Source of the DNA: Methanogenium cariaci JCM 10550
GTDB lineage: Archaea > Halobacteriota > Methanomicrobia > Methanomicrobiales > Methanomicrobiaceae
Length of the DNA stretch: 64,000 bases
NCBI RefSeq assembly: GCF_001315945.1
Contig: NZ_BBBG01000009.1
Span: forward strand, 27,715 to 91,714
Reading direction: 5' to 3'
Shown: in pieces, positions 9,601 to 19,112 of the stretch
Layout of the letters: each line of letters begins with the position of its first letter
Numbering within the stretch: position 1 is the stretch's first letter
Notes under the pieces: generated by a model
Told to the model about the DNA's origin: nothing
The model's database searches: none
The model's input: the letters and a program-made list of their open reading frames with translations, nothing else
Position numbers and translations under genes: made by a program

Positions 9601-9664
9601 TTCGTATCAGACCGTTTTCAGAAACAAAAATCATGGTCTGAATACGAAATTATATCCCTTTTTT
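9601..9664 (+). terminator. Hairpin plus T-tract after the atwA-mmp operon
   Basis: Directly after the mmp7 stop, TTCGTATCAGACC (9601-9613) and GGTCTGAATACGAA (9635-9648) form a near-perfect inverted repeat of 13 pairs with one bulged base and a 21-nt loop. It is followed within 10 nt by a run of six T (9659-9664). This fits a transcription terminator for the seven-gene operon. Confidence 0.6.
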
Positions 9665-9689
9665 CTGACAAATCTCTGTTGATTCATTA

Positions 9690-10154
9690 ATGGCGCATAC
9701 CGTGGATTTTGAGGACACGCTTCAGGAAATTCTGAAACGCGGAACAGAGACAGCATCAAAAGACTGGCTTGAGGGAATTGAGGAGGAATATGGGAGTGTT
9801 CCCCCCCTGATTTACCAGAAGATGTCCAAAAAACCCGAAGTGCTTCTCTCGCACCTGATGTTTAAGGATGCCATTTTTGAGACATCATCTATTGATCCAA
9901 AGATGATAGAGCTTATTAGTATCGCTGTTGGTGCGGCACTGAAATGCAACCACTGCGTAAAATACCATATGAGTGCTGCCCTCAGAAAGGGTGCAACAAA
10001 GGATGAAATCCTAGAAGTGGTCCTCATTGCGGGTTCCATTGCACAGGCGGCCGTTCTCGCAGATGCCTACCGGGTCATTGATGTGGGAACAAACGGATGC
10101 GGCGCTTCCTGTGAAGTCAATGCTGTCAAACTGAAAAAGAACGGGGGGGACTAA
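9690..10154 (+). CDS. Carboxymuconolactone decarboxylase / AhpD-like protein
   Basis: 154 residues, intact. The core is an AhpD-like helical domain: IELISIAVGAALKCNHCVKYHMSAA, with the redox Cys-x-x-Cys (CNHC) followed by a His four residues on, then RKGATKDEILEVVLIAGSIAQ. Such proteins are small disulfide-active enzymes or peroxidase partners. A further Cys pair (CGASC) lies near the C-terminus (NGCGASCEVN), unusual for the family. It is separated from mmp7 by a terminator, so it is likely an independent unit. Role here unknown; oxidative defence is a guess. A VPPL near residue 37 lies on a 7-C run. Confidence 0.85.
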   Translation: MAHTVDFEDTLQEILKRGTETASKDWLEGIEEEYGSVPPLIYQKMSKKPEVLLSHLMFKDAIFETSSIDPKMIELISIAVGAALKCNHCVKYHMSAALRKGATKDEILEVVLIAGSIAQAAVLADAYRVIDVGTNGCGASCEVNAVKLKKNGGD

Positions 10155-10170
10155 AAAGATCCCGATAGTA

Positions 10171-10869
10171 TCATTTATTTTTCTTCCCGCCTACACAAAG
10201 CAGGAAACATGCTGCAATACCTGCGGCGTATACCCACGGATATGTGAACAGCCCCCCCGCAGTCGTGGGCAGAGGCGGTGCATCCTCTGATACATCCTGT
10301 GTCACTTCGGGTTCATCAGAGGTAGTGTTCAATCCGTTCTTATCTCCGAAAGGTTTCTCTCCTGAAATCGGAGTGCTCGTTCCGGTTGTCTCTGCAGCGT
10401 TCTCTTCGGTGCCGCCCGTCCCGTCCGTCCCGAAAATTTCTGCTACCAGCACCGGGTTTGTCAACAGGACACTTTTCGTTGCGTATGATGTATCGCCCAG
10501 ATCATAACGATTCAGGGGGGGCTGAGGCACTACCCAGATGAGATAGTGCCGGGTCCAGTGTTCCCCCCCCGGTTCTGCCAGTGTCCCATTCATATTCCCA
10601 CTCCCCCCCGCTCCTGACAGGAACACGGGTGAAAGAAGCGGCGTTGCCAGATACAACCGGGCTTGTGATACTATCCAGTCTGACACCACCGGATGCGAGA
10701 TTGGGGGGGCCAGTTAAAAAGAGATACATCTCATCATATCCTCCCCCTTTCCAGAGAGATGAACGGTTTCTCCAATCACGGTAGATGACACCGCAGATAC
10801 TGGCATTACTGACCAACAGAGAAGACAGGTGCAGATGAAAGCAACAGAGATACAGCCATTTACTGTCAT
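10171..10869 (-). CDS. Secreted, membrane-anchored surface protein (DUF3821-like), frameshifted
   Basis: Start chosen at ATG 10869 (MTVNGCISVAF), which has GAGG 7 nt upstream and gives a clear signal peptide (hydrophobic stretch to MPVSAVSS). The frame breaks near 10745 (G5) and again at G/C runs near 10610-10570. Reassembled parts: VIGETVHLSGKG, YDEMYLFLTGPNLASGGVRLD, EWEYEWDTG, HYLIWVVPQPLNRYDLGDTSYAT, then a Thr/Glu/Pro-rich stalk and a C-terminal membrane anchor (YPWVYAAGIAACFLL) with GGKKNK. The LFLTGPNL segment and the domain order resemble the DUF3821 surface proteins of Methanomicrobiales. Likely displayed on the cell surface; function unknown. Convergent with the AhpD-like gene, 16 bp apart. 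Confidence 0.68.
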
Positions 10870-10976
10870 GGTATTTCCTCACGATTCTGACACTTCTTTC
10901 AATCGTTTTCCTTTAAGAAGTTTCTCCGGTTCTTTTCAATAATGATTAATGCACGAGAATTCATACATGGAAGAAT

Positions 10977-11506
10977 ATGACAGGGCCACGTGTACTCATT
11001 GCATATGCGACAAAATACGGGACAACAAAGAATATAGCAGAAGAAATTCAGGACGTTCTGACAGAGAATGGCATTGAGAGCGACCTCATTAATGTGATGG
11101 AGAGAGAATCCATTGATTCTTATGATGCAGTGATTCTCGGAAGTCCGGTATATATGGGTAAAATGCTTGCTGAAGCACGGGAATTTTGCGGACATTACCG
11201 GCCGGATCTCGCAGGCAAATGGCTGGCCATATTTGTTGACGGCGTTTCATGCTGCTCCGGGGGGAACAGGGATACATCCTCGTTGATTGCCGCAATCGAT
11301 GAAATGTATGAATATGTACGGCCAGTGATGAAAATTGGATTTGCAGGTGCATTTAATCCTGCCGGTCTCTCGGATACCGATGCCCAGATTGCCAACATGG
11401 TACACCCCCCCCTGCTGGAGACTTCCGGGATCACGAGGCAATCCGGGGGGGCTGGGCACGAGAAGTTGCATCAGCGATTCACGAACATAAAGAAAGCATA
11501 TTATAA
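10977..11506 (+). CDS. Flavodoxin-domain protein 1 (frameshifted)
   Basis: Starts at ATG 10977 (MTGPRVLIAYATKYGTT), the FMN-phosphate loop of flavodoxins/HemG-type proteins. ILGSPVYMGKML and KWLAIFVDGVSCCSG follow. Near 11403-11410 and 11445-11452, C and G runs break the frame; with them corrected the C-terminus reads DFRDHEAIRGWAREVASAIHEHKES, ending at TAA 11506, which matches the last helix of the paralogue next door. About 175 residues. Probable FMN-binding electron carrier or protoporphyrinogen-oxidase-like (HemG) protein; in methanogens these may also be oxygen-stress flavoproteins. Forms a tandem pair with the next gene. Confidence 0.8.
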
Positions 11507-11590
11507 ACCATGTATCTTAAAAAGAAATGATATACTTTTTATTTAACACATAAGAGAACAATCGAGACAGCCACCGGAAGAGAAAATATC

Positions 11591-12103
11591 ATGAATAATC
11601 GGATACTTGTCATATACGCCACCAGATACGGTGCAACAGAGGGGGGGATTGCCACGGCAATCGCGGAAGGTCTTCAGAAGCAGAATCATGACGTTGATGT
11701 ACGAAACGTGAAGGACGTTTTTGACATTGCAGGATATAGCGCTGTTATCATCGGGAGCCCGATCTATTATGGCAAAGTACTTCCTGAACTGGTGGCATTT
11801 GTCAGCCTTCACAAGAATATGCTGCATGAAATACCTGTGGTAGGTTTTCTCTCAGGGTATTCTCTGCTCGACATTTCGCCGGAAAAAAAGCAGGCTGCAT
11901 CTGCTGCCTTTGATCAGGTAAGAGAACATATTGAAATCAGGGATATTGGATATTTTGCGGGTAAGATATCAGAAGAACAGCTTTCATTCAAAGACAAGGC
12001 GGTAATGAAGCTCACTGGTACAAAACCGGGGGATTACCGCAACAGGGAAGCAGCCATTATCTGGGCACAGGGTCTCATTGATCTCTGCCTGCTTCAACTC
12101 TGA
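11591..12103 (+). CDS. Flavodoxin-domain protein 2
   Basis: 170 residues, intact, beginning MNNRILVIYATRYGATEG (FMN-phosphate binding loop), with VIIGSPIYYGKVLPEL, the isoalloxazine-binding region, and a C-terminal REAAIIWAQGLIDL helix like that of the preceding gene. A 7-G run near residue 18 gives EGGIATAI where one Gly is expected. Paralogue of the gene at 10977, 85 bp downstream, same strand. The family covers flavodoxins and HemG-type protoporphyrinogen oxidases; without a haem pathway gene nearby the electron partner cannot be told. Confidence 0.85.
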   Translation: MNNRILVIYATRYGATEGGIATAIAEGLQKQNHDVDVRNVKDVFDIAGYSAVIIGSPIYYGKVLPELVAFVSLHKNMLHEIPVVGFLSGYSLLDISPEKKQAASAAFDQVREHIEIRDIGYFAGKISEEQLSFKDKAVMKLTGTKPGDYRNREAAIIWAQGLIDLCLLQL

Positions 12104-12630
12104 ATCTGTTTTCCGGGATACTGGCACTCCGTATCTTTTATGATGGTCAAACTATTTTGAAAAAGAGATCTGCCACTACCTGAATTGTTATATGGTTTCT
12201 CTGGGACTGTAATGTATCGTACAGGAGGTGAGATCCGAATTAAAGCAGATAGAAAAGACATCCTTCATGCAGTCATGCCAGATACCTTCACTCTCAGCAG
12301 GTCACAGCACAAACACATCTGTCATAAACACGGCACCTTGAACATATTTGTCTGGCATACATACAGAGACTAACTGATAACGGACCTGTTGCATATACAT
12401 TATCTTAAAAAAATAGTAAAATCAAAAAAACACAATAATCCATTTATTTTGCTCATACTCTTTCCTTTCCTGCATTCCTGGAGAGATTTTAATAATTTTA
12501 GCCGGGAATAATTTCCGGAAACAGATCCATTATGCACGGGAATAAAAGAGCAGGTTCCGGCCGGAGATTACCGTGACCTGGATCAAATCAGGGGGTGGAC
12601 AGAAGAGTTGATTTCACAAAACTCCGGAAC
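12104..12630. other. Intergenic region, no supported gene
   Basis: 527 bp between the end of flavodoxin 2 and the convergent end of polB. A 62-codon reading at 12185-12373 has no recognisable domain and no good ribosome-binding site. AT-rich stretch around 12405-12500. Two palindromic spots: a CCGG-flanked imperfect inverted repeat at 12502-12518 and TCCGGCCGGA near 12557. They could be terminators for either flanking gene, but support is weak. Confidence 0.5.
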
Positions 12631-15049
12631 TCAGAAGAAGTCCGCGAGAGTCGTGTGTGACGGGTCCATCTCCTGCCATGTCCAGCCCACTGCTTCAATG
12701 ATACGTGATATCGGTTGTTCAACCGAGCGGTTCAGCATTTTTTCCAGATCGATTTCAAATTCCGGGGGGATCTGGTCTGCGTATTCAAAGCATATGACAT
12801 CCGTCTTTGGATATTTTCCGGTCACATTTCTGATGTAGACACGTTTGGGTTTACTCCCGGAGAGAAAATTCGTTCCCAGATATTTGTTGGAATATTCCGC
12901 CCCCCCTCTGATGTGTGCATCCTTGTTCTTGTAGCTGTCCAGCGATTTGTTAATCCCGCCGGGAGTCCCGATTTCATCAAGAGAATAGGTGCCTTTCCGG
13001 TATTTTCGGATCACATCCCCCCCAAGATATGCTTTAACCGCAGCTTTGCCCGCGCCCCGGAGGATCTGCTCCATCACATGCTGCTGGACCTCTTTTGTCA
13101 CCTGGGATGAATCCGACCGTTTCATCTCAAAGCCGACGATATCGATCTTATCTACCTCTTTTCCCTCTTTCCAGACCAGGTGTCCTGCATACCGTTTCTT
13201 CTTCCCTGCCTGGAAGAACCGCCGGTAAATCTTCTCGAATTTAATGGAAAAGTAATGCGTTTCGGCCCCCCCAAGCACGTCACGGGCAAAGTCCCCCCCG
13301 TAGCTCGTGTTGAGGCGTGCCTCAATCGCCCGTGCCATTGCAATGGTCTCTTCGGTCTCTGCGACAGGGAGCTCTATCATACAGGAATCCGTGTCCCCGT
13401 AGAGAACGGTGTATCCCATGCCGGTGATCACGTCACGTGTGTGGGCAATGATCGCCCGTCCCACCGAGGTGACCGCTGATCCAATCTCCCGGTCATACAA
13501 CCGGAACCGGGCATAGCCGGAGACACCATAATAGGTGTTCATGATCACCTTGAGCACGTTCTGCTGTATGTCATACAGCAGGTAATCGGGTGAGCCGTAT
13601 TCAAAGGTGTCCCTGAGTGCTTTCTTCTCGTCACGTTCGCTGAGGAGGTCTGAAATGATACTCCGCGTCAGCCCGTCCGGTGATTTTCTGAACCGGATGC
13701 CATTGGGTGCATGGAGTTCTCCTTCCGGATCCTTTGTCTCCATTGATGCATTGATGGTCATCATGCACATCGGGTACAGGGACTTCAGGTCAAGCACCAC
13801 CACATTCTCCTTTATGCCCCGTGAAGTCAAAGACCGTTGCCCCCCTCAAATTCATCGCCTGCCGCAAATCCCTTTGAAGGGAGTACATATCTGCCAAATG
13901 CCTTGCGGAGCACGAAGATGTCGATCACGTTCGAGGAGTTGAGCGTCCGGTCCAGCGGACAGCCTACATACCGGGCAATTTCCCGGTAAAACCCGATGAT
14001 GCTGTTTTTCGCATCAATGCCCACGCAGAGTTCCACATCGCGGAGATTGTAGGCCACCAGATCCTGCGGATTATCCCGCCAGAGTGCGCACAGGGTACCG
14101 GTGTAGCGGATCTTGCCTTCCCCCCCCAGTTCCTCTTCCCCCCCGATGGCGTCCAGACGGTATGACTCCTTGCGTGAACTCTGCATCTTCCGGTATCCCA
14201 TCAGAAGGTCAAAGAGGGCCCTTCCCCCCCGAAGGGGGGGGTTTCTGGCACCGGCACCGGGAATCCGGGAGAGTGAATCGGGTTCAAGACCGATGGCATC
14301 CATGCGCTTTGTGATATAGCTGATATCAAAATCGACAAAGTTCCACCCGGAAAGGATATCGGGATCTTTCTCACGGATATATGCGGCAAGACCCTTCAGG
14401 AGGTCACGTTCCGAGGTATAGGTGAAGATTTCATGGTTCGTACGGACCGGGACGGGCACCGCACTCTCCGCACGTCCCGGGGGGGGATGCCGGTAGAGGG
14501 TCACATAGGCATCATCGAATGAATCATGGCAGGTGATGCAGACGATCGCGTCACGGTTTGGTTCCGGGAATCCACGTTCATCCTCGCACTCAATATCCAT
14601 CATACAGACGCGGGCCGGTGCATCCACCTCTGCAGGCGTGATGTCGCGGTAGTCTGCCGGTGTGCCGGGGGGGACGATGGCTCCGCCGGTCAGGCCCCGG
14701 TCAATCAGGTAGCGGGTGGCAAAGGGGGGGATGTCGGCTTCATAATGCGGTTCGTAATAATCACGTACTTCGCGGACATCACCCGGTGAACGGGTGTAGA
14801 CTCTGCGGAGCGTCTCCCCGCGTATGGAGGTATAGGTCGCCGTAGTATCAACCTCGGTCCTTGGATGGGGAGGGAGTGTATCCGCCTTTTCAAGAGGCGC
14901 GTAGAAGTATGGCTGAAACCCGGTCACGTCTATCCGGTGGGCGGTGCCGGTGGGGGTCGCGTCCGAAGATATAGACCACCGGCCCGTCAGGGGGTGTTTG
15001 CATACTCAACCTGGTTAATGGCAAGGCTGAGTTCACCGTTGTTACTCAT
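12631..15049 (-). CDS. polB: Family B DNA polymerase (PolB), frameshifted
   Basis: About 805 residues on the minus strand, start ATG 15049 (MSNNGELSLAINQVEY). The exonuclease domain shows CMMDIECEDERGFP (Exo I), SGWNFVDFDISYI (Exo II) and YNLRDVELC (Exo III); the polymerase domain shows VVLDLKSLYPMCMMT (motif A), a motif B region near NTYYGVSGYARFRLYD and VLYGDTDSCMIE (motif C). Acts as replicative/repair DNA polymerase. The frame breaks near 14992 (C5 on the gene strand where 4 fits), near 14958 (C5 where 4 fits) and near 13843 (G6 where 5 fits, restoring FEGATVFDFTSRGIK). The start overlaps the end of the malate dehydrogenase gene. Confidence 0.93.
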
Positions 15050-15920
15050 CTGCCCTCCTGCAGAGTGCAGAGGATGCAACCGCTGCCTCCCTGAACCGCG
15101 CCTCTTCCCAGGTGTCAAGGTTCCATTCAATGATCTCTTCAATACCGCTCCGCCCGATGCGTGCGGGCACCCCCCCGAGAGAACAGCCGGTAACACCGTA
15201 TTCACCGTTCAGGACACAGGAAACCGGCAGTACGGCATGGGAATCTTCAGCCACATTACGGATCAGGTTTACGATATGCCATGCCGGTCCGAATACAGTT
15301 CCTCCCTTTCCCCCCCGGATAACTTCCATACTCGACCGGCGCATCTTTCCCAGAATCTCATTGCGTACACTTTCCGGCACATCCTCTGGCAGGGATGAGA
15401 AGAGGGGCACTTGGTGTTCCCCATGCTCACCCAGCACCCATGCGTCACCCGGTATGCCCGATTCTTTCAGGTACCCGCCAAAGCGGGCCGCGTCAAGCTG
15501 ACCCCCCCCGAATCCGACACACCGCTCACGGGGAATGTGGCAGCGGCGATGCAGGAAATAATTATTTGCATCCATCGGATTTGTTATGGTGATCAGCACA
15601 CCGGCATACCCTTCCAGAAAGCCGGCACACTCATCGACTGCAGGAAGGTTTACTGAAAGCAGGTCTGCACGGGTTTTGATATCAGGCGTCCGTGCTCTGC
15701 CTGCTGAAAATACTGCAATATCAGCTCTGCTGATATCGCCCGGGTCGGTTGAGACGGAGAGGTCAATACCGGTATGGAGAATGTCAAGCGCCTGCGCACG
15801 GGAGAGTGTAGCATCGATGTCATAGAGACAGATGTCATCTGCGATCCCCCCCAGCACCGAAGCGAGGTACGCCACCTCACCACCAATCTTTCCGACACCC
15901 ATCACCGAGAGGCTGGTCAT
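15042..15920 (-). CDS. mdh: Malate dehydrogenase (LDH/MDH family)
   Basis: 292 residues, intact. N-terminal Rossmann fold MGVGKIGGEVAYLAS with acidic residue YDID at the end of strand 2 (NAD preference), AGRARTPDIKTRADLL (mobile loop with substrate Arg), ITNPMDANNYF, and WVLGEHGEHQVPLFS with the catalytic His. Oxidises malate / reduces oxaloacetate; in methanogens it feeds the incomplete TCA branch for biosynthesis. MGVGKIGG has Val-Gly in place of the usual GxGxxG first spacing. The last 8 bp overlap polB. Divergent from pyrD with a 49-bp AT-rich gap (TAATAATAAATAA) that must hold both promoters. Confidence 0.9.
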   Translation of the reverse strand: MTSLSVMGVGKIGGEVAYLASVLGGIADDICLYDIDATLSRAQALDILHTGIDLSVSTDPGDISRADIAVFSAGRARTPDIKTRADLLSVNLPAVDECAGFLEGYAGVLITITNPMDANNYFLHRRCHIPRERCVGFGGGQLDAARFGGYLKESGIPGDAWVLGEHGEHQVPLFSSLPEDVPESVRNEILGKMRRSSMEVIRGGKGGTVFGPAWHIVNLIRNVAEDSHAVLPVSCVLNGEYGVTGCSLGGVPARIGRSGIEEIIEWNLDTWEEARFREAAVASSALCRRADE

Positions 15921-15969
15921 GGATCAGTTATGGGTATGCTAATAATAAATAACTACAATTTCTAACCAG

Positions 15970-16880
15970 ATGGTCACGTTAATTCCGGGAGATATAACCG
16001 TAGGCGGCGTCAGGCTGCATAATCACTGCATGCTTGCAGCAGGCGTGCTGGGAACAACCGGTGCATCCCTTGCACGGATGCTCAAATCCGGAGCAGGTGG
16101 CGTTGTAACCAAGTCAATCGGACCTGAACCGAAAGAAGGGCATAAAGGCCCCCCCTGTGTCGCCGTCTATGACGGTGCCGTGATGAACGCGATGGGTCTC
16201 CCCAATCCTTCCCGCGAGTTTATCAGGGAACTGGACGGGCTCGTGGGAGCACCGGTCATCGCCTCCATCTTCGGCGGTACCCCCCCTGAAGAGTTCGGGG
16301 AAGTGGCGGACTGGTTTGCAGGCAAGGTGCAGGCACTTGAACTCAACCTCTCCTGTCCTCATGCGGAAGGCTACGGCGCGGCAGTGGGGGGGGCAGACCC
16401 GGACAGGGTCGAACAGTGCACACGCATGGCAAAAGAGTCCGGACTTCCGGTATGGGTGAAACTCACCCGAATGTGACCGATATAACGGAGATCGGCCTTG
16501 CCGCAGAACGCGGCGGGGGGGCAGATGCCATTGTGGCGGTGAATACTGTGAAGGCGATGCGGATATCGACAGATTTCAGGCGCCCGGCGCTGGGGGGGAA
16601 CGGCATGGGCGGTCTCTCCGGCCCTGCCATCTTCCCGGTGGCGGTCCGGTGTGTATGGGAACTCTATGAATCCTGTGAAATCCCTATCATCGGGTGCGGC
16701 GGCATCTCGAGCGCAGACAATGTGGTGGAGATGATGATGGCCGGTGCCTCAGCGGTGGAAATCGGCAGTGCTGTTATTGAAGATGCCAGTATATTCCGGC
16801 AGATCACCGAGAACCTGTATCGCCGTGACGGCGGGGGGGAATGCCCCGAAGACATTGTGGGGGGGTGTGCCCATGCATAA
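15970..16880 (+). CDS. pyrD: Dihydroorotate dehydrogenase, catalytic subunit (one frameshift)
   Basis: Class 1B DHODH: MVTLIPGDITVGGVRLHN start, TKSIGPEPKEGHKGP, MNAMGLPNP, ELNLSCPHAEG (catalytic Cys loop), VWVKLTPNVTDI, VNTVKAMRI, GGLSGPAIFPVAVR and the phosphate site IIGCGGISSADN. Oxidises dihydroorotate to orotate in pyrimidine synthesis, passing electrons to PyrK. The frame breaks at 16470 (three C where four are needed for LTPNVTD). About 302 residues. The stop overlaps the pyrK start (ATGCATAA), so the two subunits are co-translated. Confidence 0.92.
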
Positions 16881-17646
16881 GATTCCCTCTGTCCCGGTGG
16901 TAATCACCGAGATCATTGAAGAGTCCCCGTCCCTCAGGACATTTGTCTTCTCCCGCCGGTTTCCGGCAGAACCGGGCCAGTTCTGTATGGTCTGGGTGCC
17001 CGGCACCGATGAGATACCGATGGCGTTTTCCGCACAGAATGCGATCACCGTCCAGAAGGTGGGAGAGGCGACAGAAGCACTCTTTGCACTCAGTCCAGGG
17101 GGACGAGATAGGTATCAAAGGACCGCTCGGAAACGGATTTACCCCCCCTCCGGCAGAACCCTTGCCGTTGCAGGCGGTGTCGGGGCAGCACCCCCCCTGC
17201 GCCTTCTTGCCACATCCGGTGCGGCAGATGACTTCATACTGGGTGCACGCACGGCAGACGAACTGCTCTTCCCCCCCGGAGAACTCTCCGGCTGCACCAA
17301 TCTCCAGTGCGCCACGGACGACGGGACGTCCGGGCACCACGGGTTTGTCACCGACCTGTTGCGTGCAGCAGATCCCTCATCCTATGACACCATCTGTGTA
17401 TGTGGCCCTGAGGTAATGATGAATGCGGTCCTTTCCATTCTCTGCGAGGCAGGATGTCCGGAAAAAGGGCAGTTCAGTCTGCACCGCTACATGAAATGCG
17501 GTGTTGGCATCTGCGGCTCATGCTGTATCGACCCCACGGGACTCAGAGTCTGCCGTGATGGTCCGGTATTTACCGGAGATGTCATTATAGACAGTGAATT
17601 CGGGTCCTACGCACGGGATGCGTCAGGACGCCGGAAATCTGTCTGA
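16873..17646 (+). CDS. pyrK: Dihydroorotate dehydrogenase electron-transfer subunit (frameshifted)
   Basis: MHKIPSVPVVITEIIEES start at 16873. FAD-binding FNR-type barrel (RFPAEPGQFCMVWVPG), GIKGPLGNGF, NAD-binding AVAGGVGAAPLRLLA, CGPEVMMNAVL, then a [2Fe-2S] cysteine cluster YMKCGVGICGSCCIDPTG plus a fourth Cys at RVCRDGPVF. Transfers electrons from the PyrD FMN to NAD(P) or another acceptor. Breaks near 17098 (G run) and near 17147 (C run): between them the correct frame is DEIGIKGPLGNGF. About 257 residues. Confidence 0.9.
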   Translation: MHKIPSVPVVITEIIEESPSLRTFVFSRRFPAEPGQFCMVWVPGTDEIPMAFSAQNAITVQKVGEATEALFALSPGGRDRYQRTARKRIYPPSGRTLAVAGGVGAAPPLRLLATSGAADDFILGARTADELLFPPGELSGCTNLQCATDDGTSGHHGFVTDLLRAADPSSYDTICVCGPEVMMNAVLSILCEAGCPEKGQFSLHRYMKCGVGICGSCCIDPTGLRVCRDGPVFTGDVIIDSEFGSYARDASGRRKSV

Positions 17647-17714
17647 CCACATTTTTCTCCGGCAGTGGAACAGAGACCCAATCTTTTTACCCTCCGCCTG
17701 CCATTCTGGACAGC

Positions 17715-17999
17715 ATGGAAGATGAAGCATACCGCAGGGCAAAGGCGCATGTACAGGAAGTCAGGGGGGGATTTTATACTCATTTTGCCACGTATATATT
17801 TATCAATCTCCTCCTCTTCGCGGTCAATGCCGTCACCTCCTGGGGGGGCAACTGGTGGTTTTACTGGGTCACACTCTTCTGGGGGGGAATTGGCATTGTG
17901 ATACATGCGGCATCGGTCTGGGGGGGCAGCAGACATTTCCTGGGAAAAGAATGGGAAGAGAAAAAAATACAGACAATACTTGAAAAAGAGAATAGGTAA
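17715..17999 (+). CDS. 2TM-domain small membrane protein
   Basis: 94 residues: MEDEAYRRAKAHVQEVRG, then two membrane helices (THFATYIFINLLLFAVNAV and WWFYWVTLFWGGIGIVIH) and a charged tail LGKEWEEKKIQTILEKE. This is the layout of the '2TM domain' family, often found next to or fused with signalling proteins. Three 7-G runs give doubled Gly (VRGGF, SWGGN, WGGS), each probably one residue too many. Function unknown. Confidence 0.75.
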   Translation: MEDEAYRRAKAHVQEVRGGFYTHFATYIFINLLLFAVNAVTSWGGNWWFYWVTLFWGGIGIVIHAASVWGGSRHFLGKEWEEKKIQTILEKENR

Positions 18000-18007
18000 C
18001 CGATCTT

Positions 18008-18494
18008 TTAGCGGTGATACTGCCGGCCGGCATTGATCATCGCAGCACGGTATATCTGCTCGGCAAGAATCAGCCGGGCCATCTGGTGTGGAAAGGTCAT
18101 CGGTCCAAACGAGAGCCGTAGGTCAGCCCGTGACCGTACCTCCGGGGGGGCAATGCCCAGACTCCCGCCGATGACGAGGGTGATTCTGTTTTTCCCTTCC
18201 AGTATCGCATCATTCAGGTAGCGGGCGAATGCCTCGGAGGCCATCGTCCGTCCTCCGACATCAAGGACAATACACAGGTCCTGTGAACGAACATGGGAGA
18301 GGATGCGGGATCCTTCTTTTGCAAGAATGCGTGTTTTTTCCGCAGTACCGGCATTGTCTGGCAGGCGCTCATCCGCCACCTCTGTTACGGTAAATTCCGC
18401 CATACCGGTCAGTCGCCGGGAGTACTCTGCAACCCCCGTCCCGGTAGAACGGCTCCTTTGCCTTTCCCACGGCAATGACCTGAAATCTGACCAT
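18008..18494 (-). CDS. rlmH: RlmH-type rRNA pseudouridine methyltransferase (one frameshift)
   Basis: SPOUT methyltransferase of the RlmH family: start ATG 18494 (MVRFQVIAVGKAKEPFY), middle CIVLDVGGRTMASEAFARYL, AdoMet-binding knot LVIGGSLGIAPEV, and the family C-terminus SFGPMTFPHQMARLILAEQIYRA. In bacteria RlmH methylates N3 of pseudouridine 1915 of 23S rRNA; archaeal members are assumed to act likewise. The N-terminal 20 residues are out of frame at 18435 (G5 where 4 restores DGVAEYSRR). The 7-G run at 18146 adds a Pro (GIAPPEV). Likely in one transcript with mobA and panE. Confidence 0.9.
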
Positions 18495-18499
18495 CCGTC

Positions 18500-19105
18500 T
18501 CAGACCTCCGGAAAGACCGCACGAAGATGGGCATAATCTTCTTCATTATTGATATTGGTGAAGGTCAGAAGATCGGGATCATACCTGCGGAGGAGGTTGC
18601 AGTCCACATAGTTTACGGAAAGGCCGCCCATGAGATCCCGCATCGAGCGGGCCTCATCAGCACCCTCAAACCGTTCAACCAGTGCCTGCCGCCGGTATAC
18701 GGCATGAAGGGGGGGTTCTGTCATCCCGTTCTCCCAGCGTGGAATCGCAGCGTCAAAGCCCTCTGTGACATGGAAAAGATATTCAATGACGGATCCGCTG
18801 ACACAGGGCATATCACAGGCAACAGCAAAGAGGAGATCTCCTTCTGCTTCACATACACCGGCATGAATGCCACCGACAGGACCGCGGCCCTGACGACGGT
18901 CCGGGACAACCCTGACACCGGTGAACCCGGAAAAACGCCGGCACTGGTCATTGTCACGGGCAACAATGATGACTTCATCAACAATTTCGTTCAGGGTGGA
19001 GATCAGACGTGAGATGAAGGTCTCGCCGCAATGATTAAAGAAATATTTTTCCTTTCCTCCCGCTCTGCGAGCTTCTCCACCTGCAAGAATGATGCCCGAA
19101 CGCAT
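18500..19105 (-). CDS. mobA: Molybdenum cofactor guanylyltransferase
   Basis: 201 residues, intact. Nucleotidyltransferase fold with MRSGIILAGGEARRAGGKEK (the LAGGxSxRMGxxK-type GTP loop, here with Ala replacing Met), VVPDRRQGRGPVGGIHAG and LFAVACDMPCVSGSVIE (metal-binding DMP). Attaches GMP to molybdopterin to make the guanine dinucleotide form used by formylmethanofuran dehydrogenase and formate dehydrogenase. It lies 5 bp upstream of rlmH and 7 bp downstream of panE on the minus strand. Confidence 0.88.
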   Translation of the reverse strand: MRSGIILAGGEARRAGGKEKYFFNHCGETFISRLISTLNEIVDEVIIVARDNDQCRRFSGFTGVRVVPDRRQGRGPVGGIHAGVCEAEGDLLFAVACDMPCVSGSVIEYLFHVTEGFDAAIPRWENGMTEPPLHAVYRRQALVERFEGADEARSMRDLMGGLSVNYVDCNLLRRYDPDLLTFTNINNEEDYAHLRAVFPEV

Positions 19106-19112
19106 GAAATGA

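Noticed and set aside
12185..12373. 62-codon plus-strand reading
   Set aside because: No domain, poor start context and composition unlike neighbouring genes; treated as intergenic.
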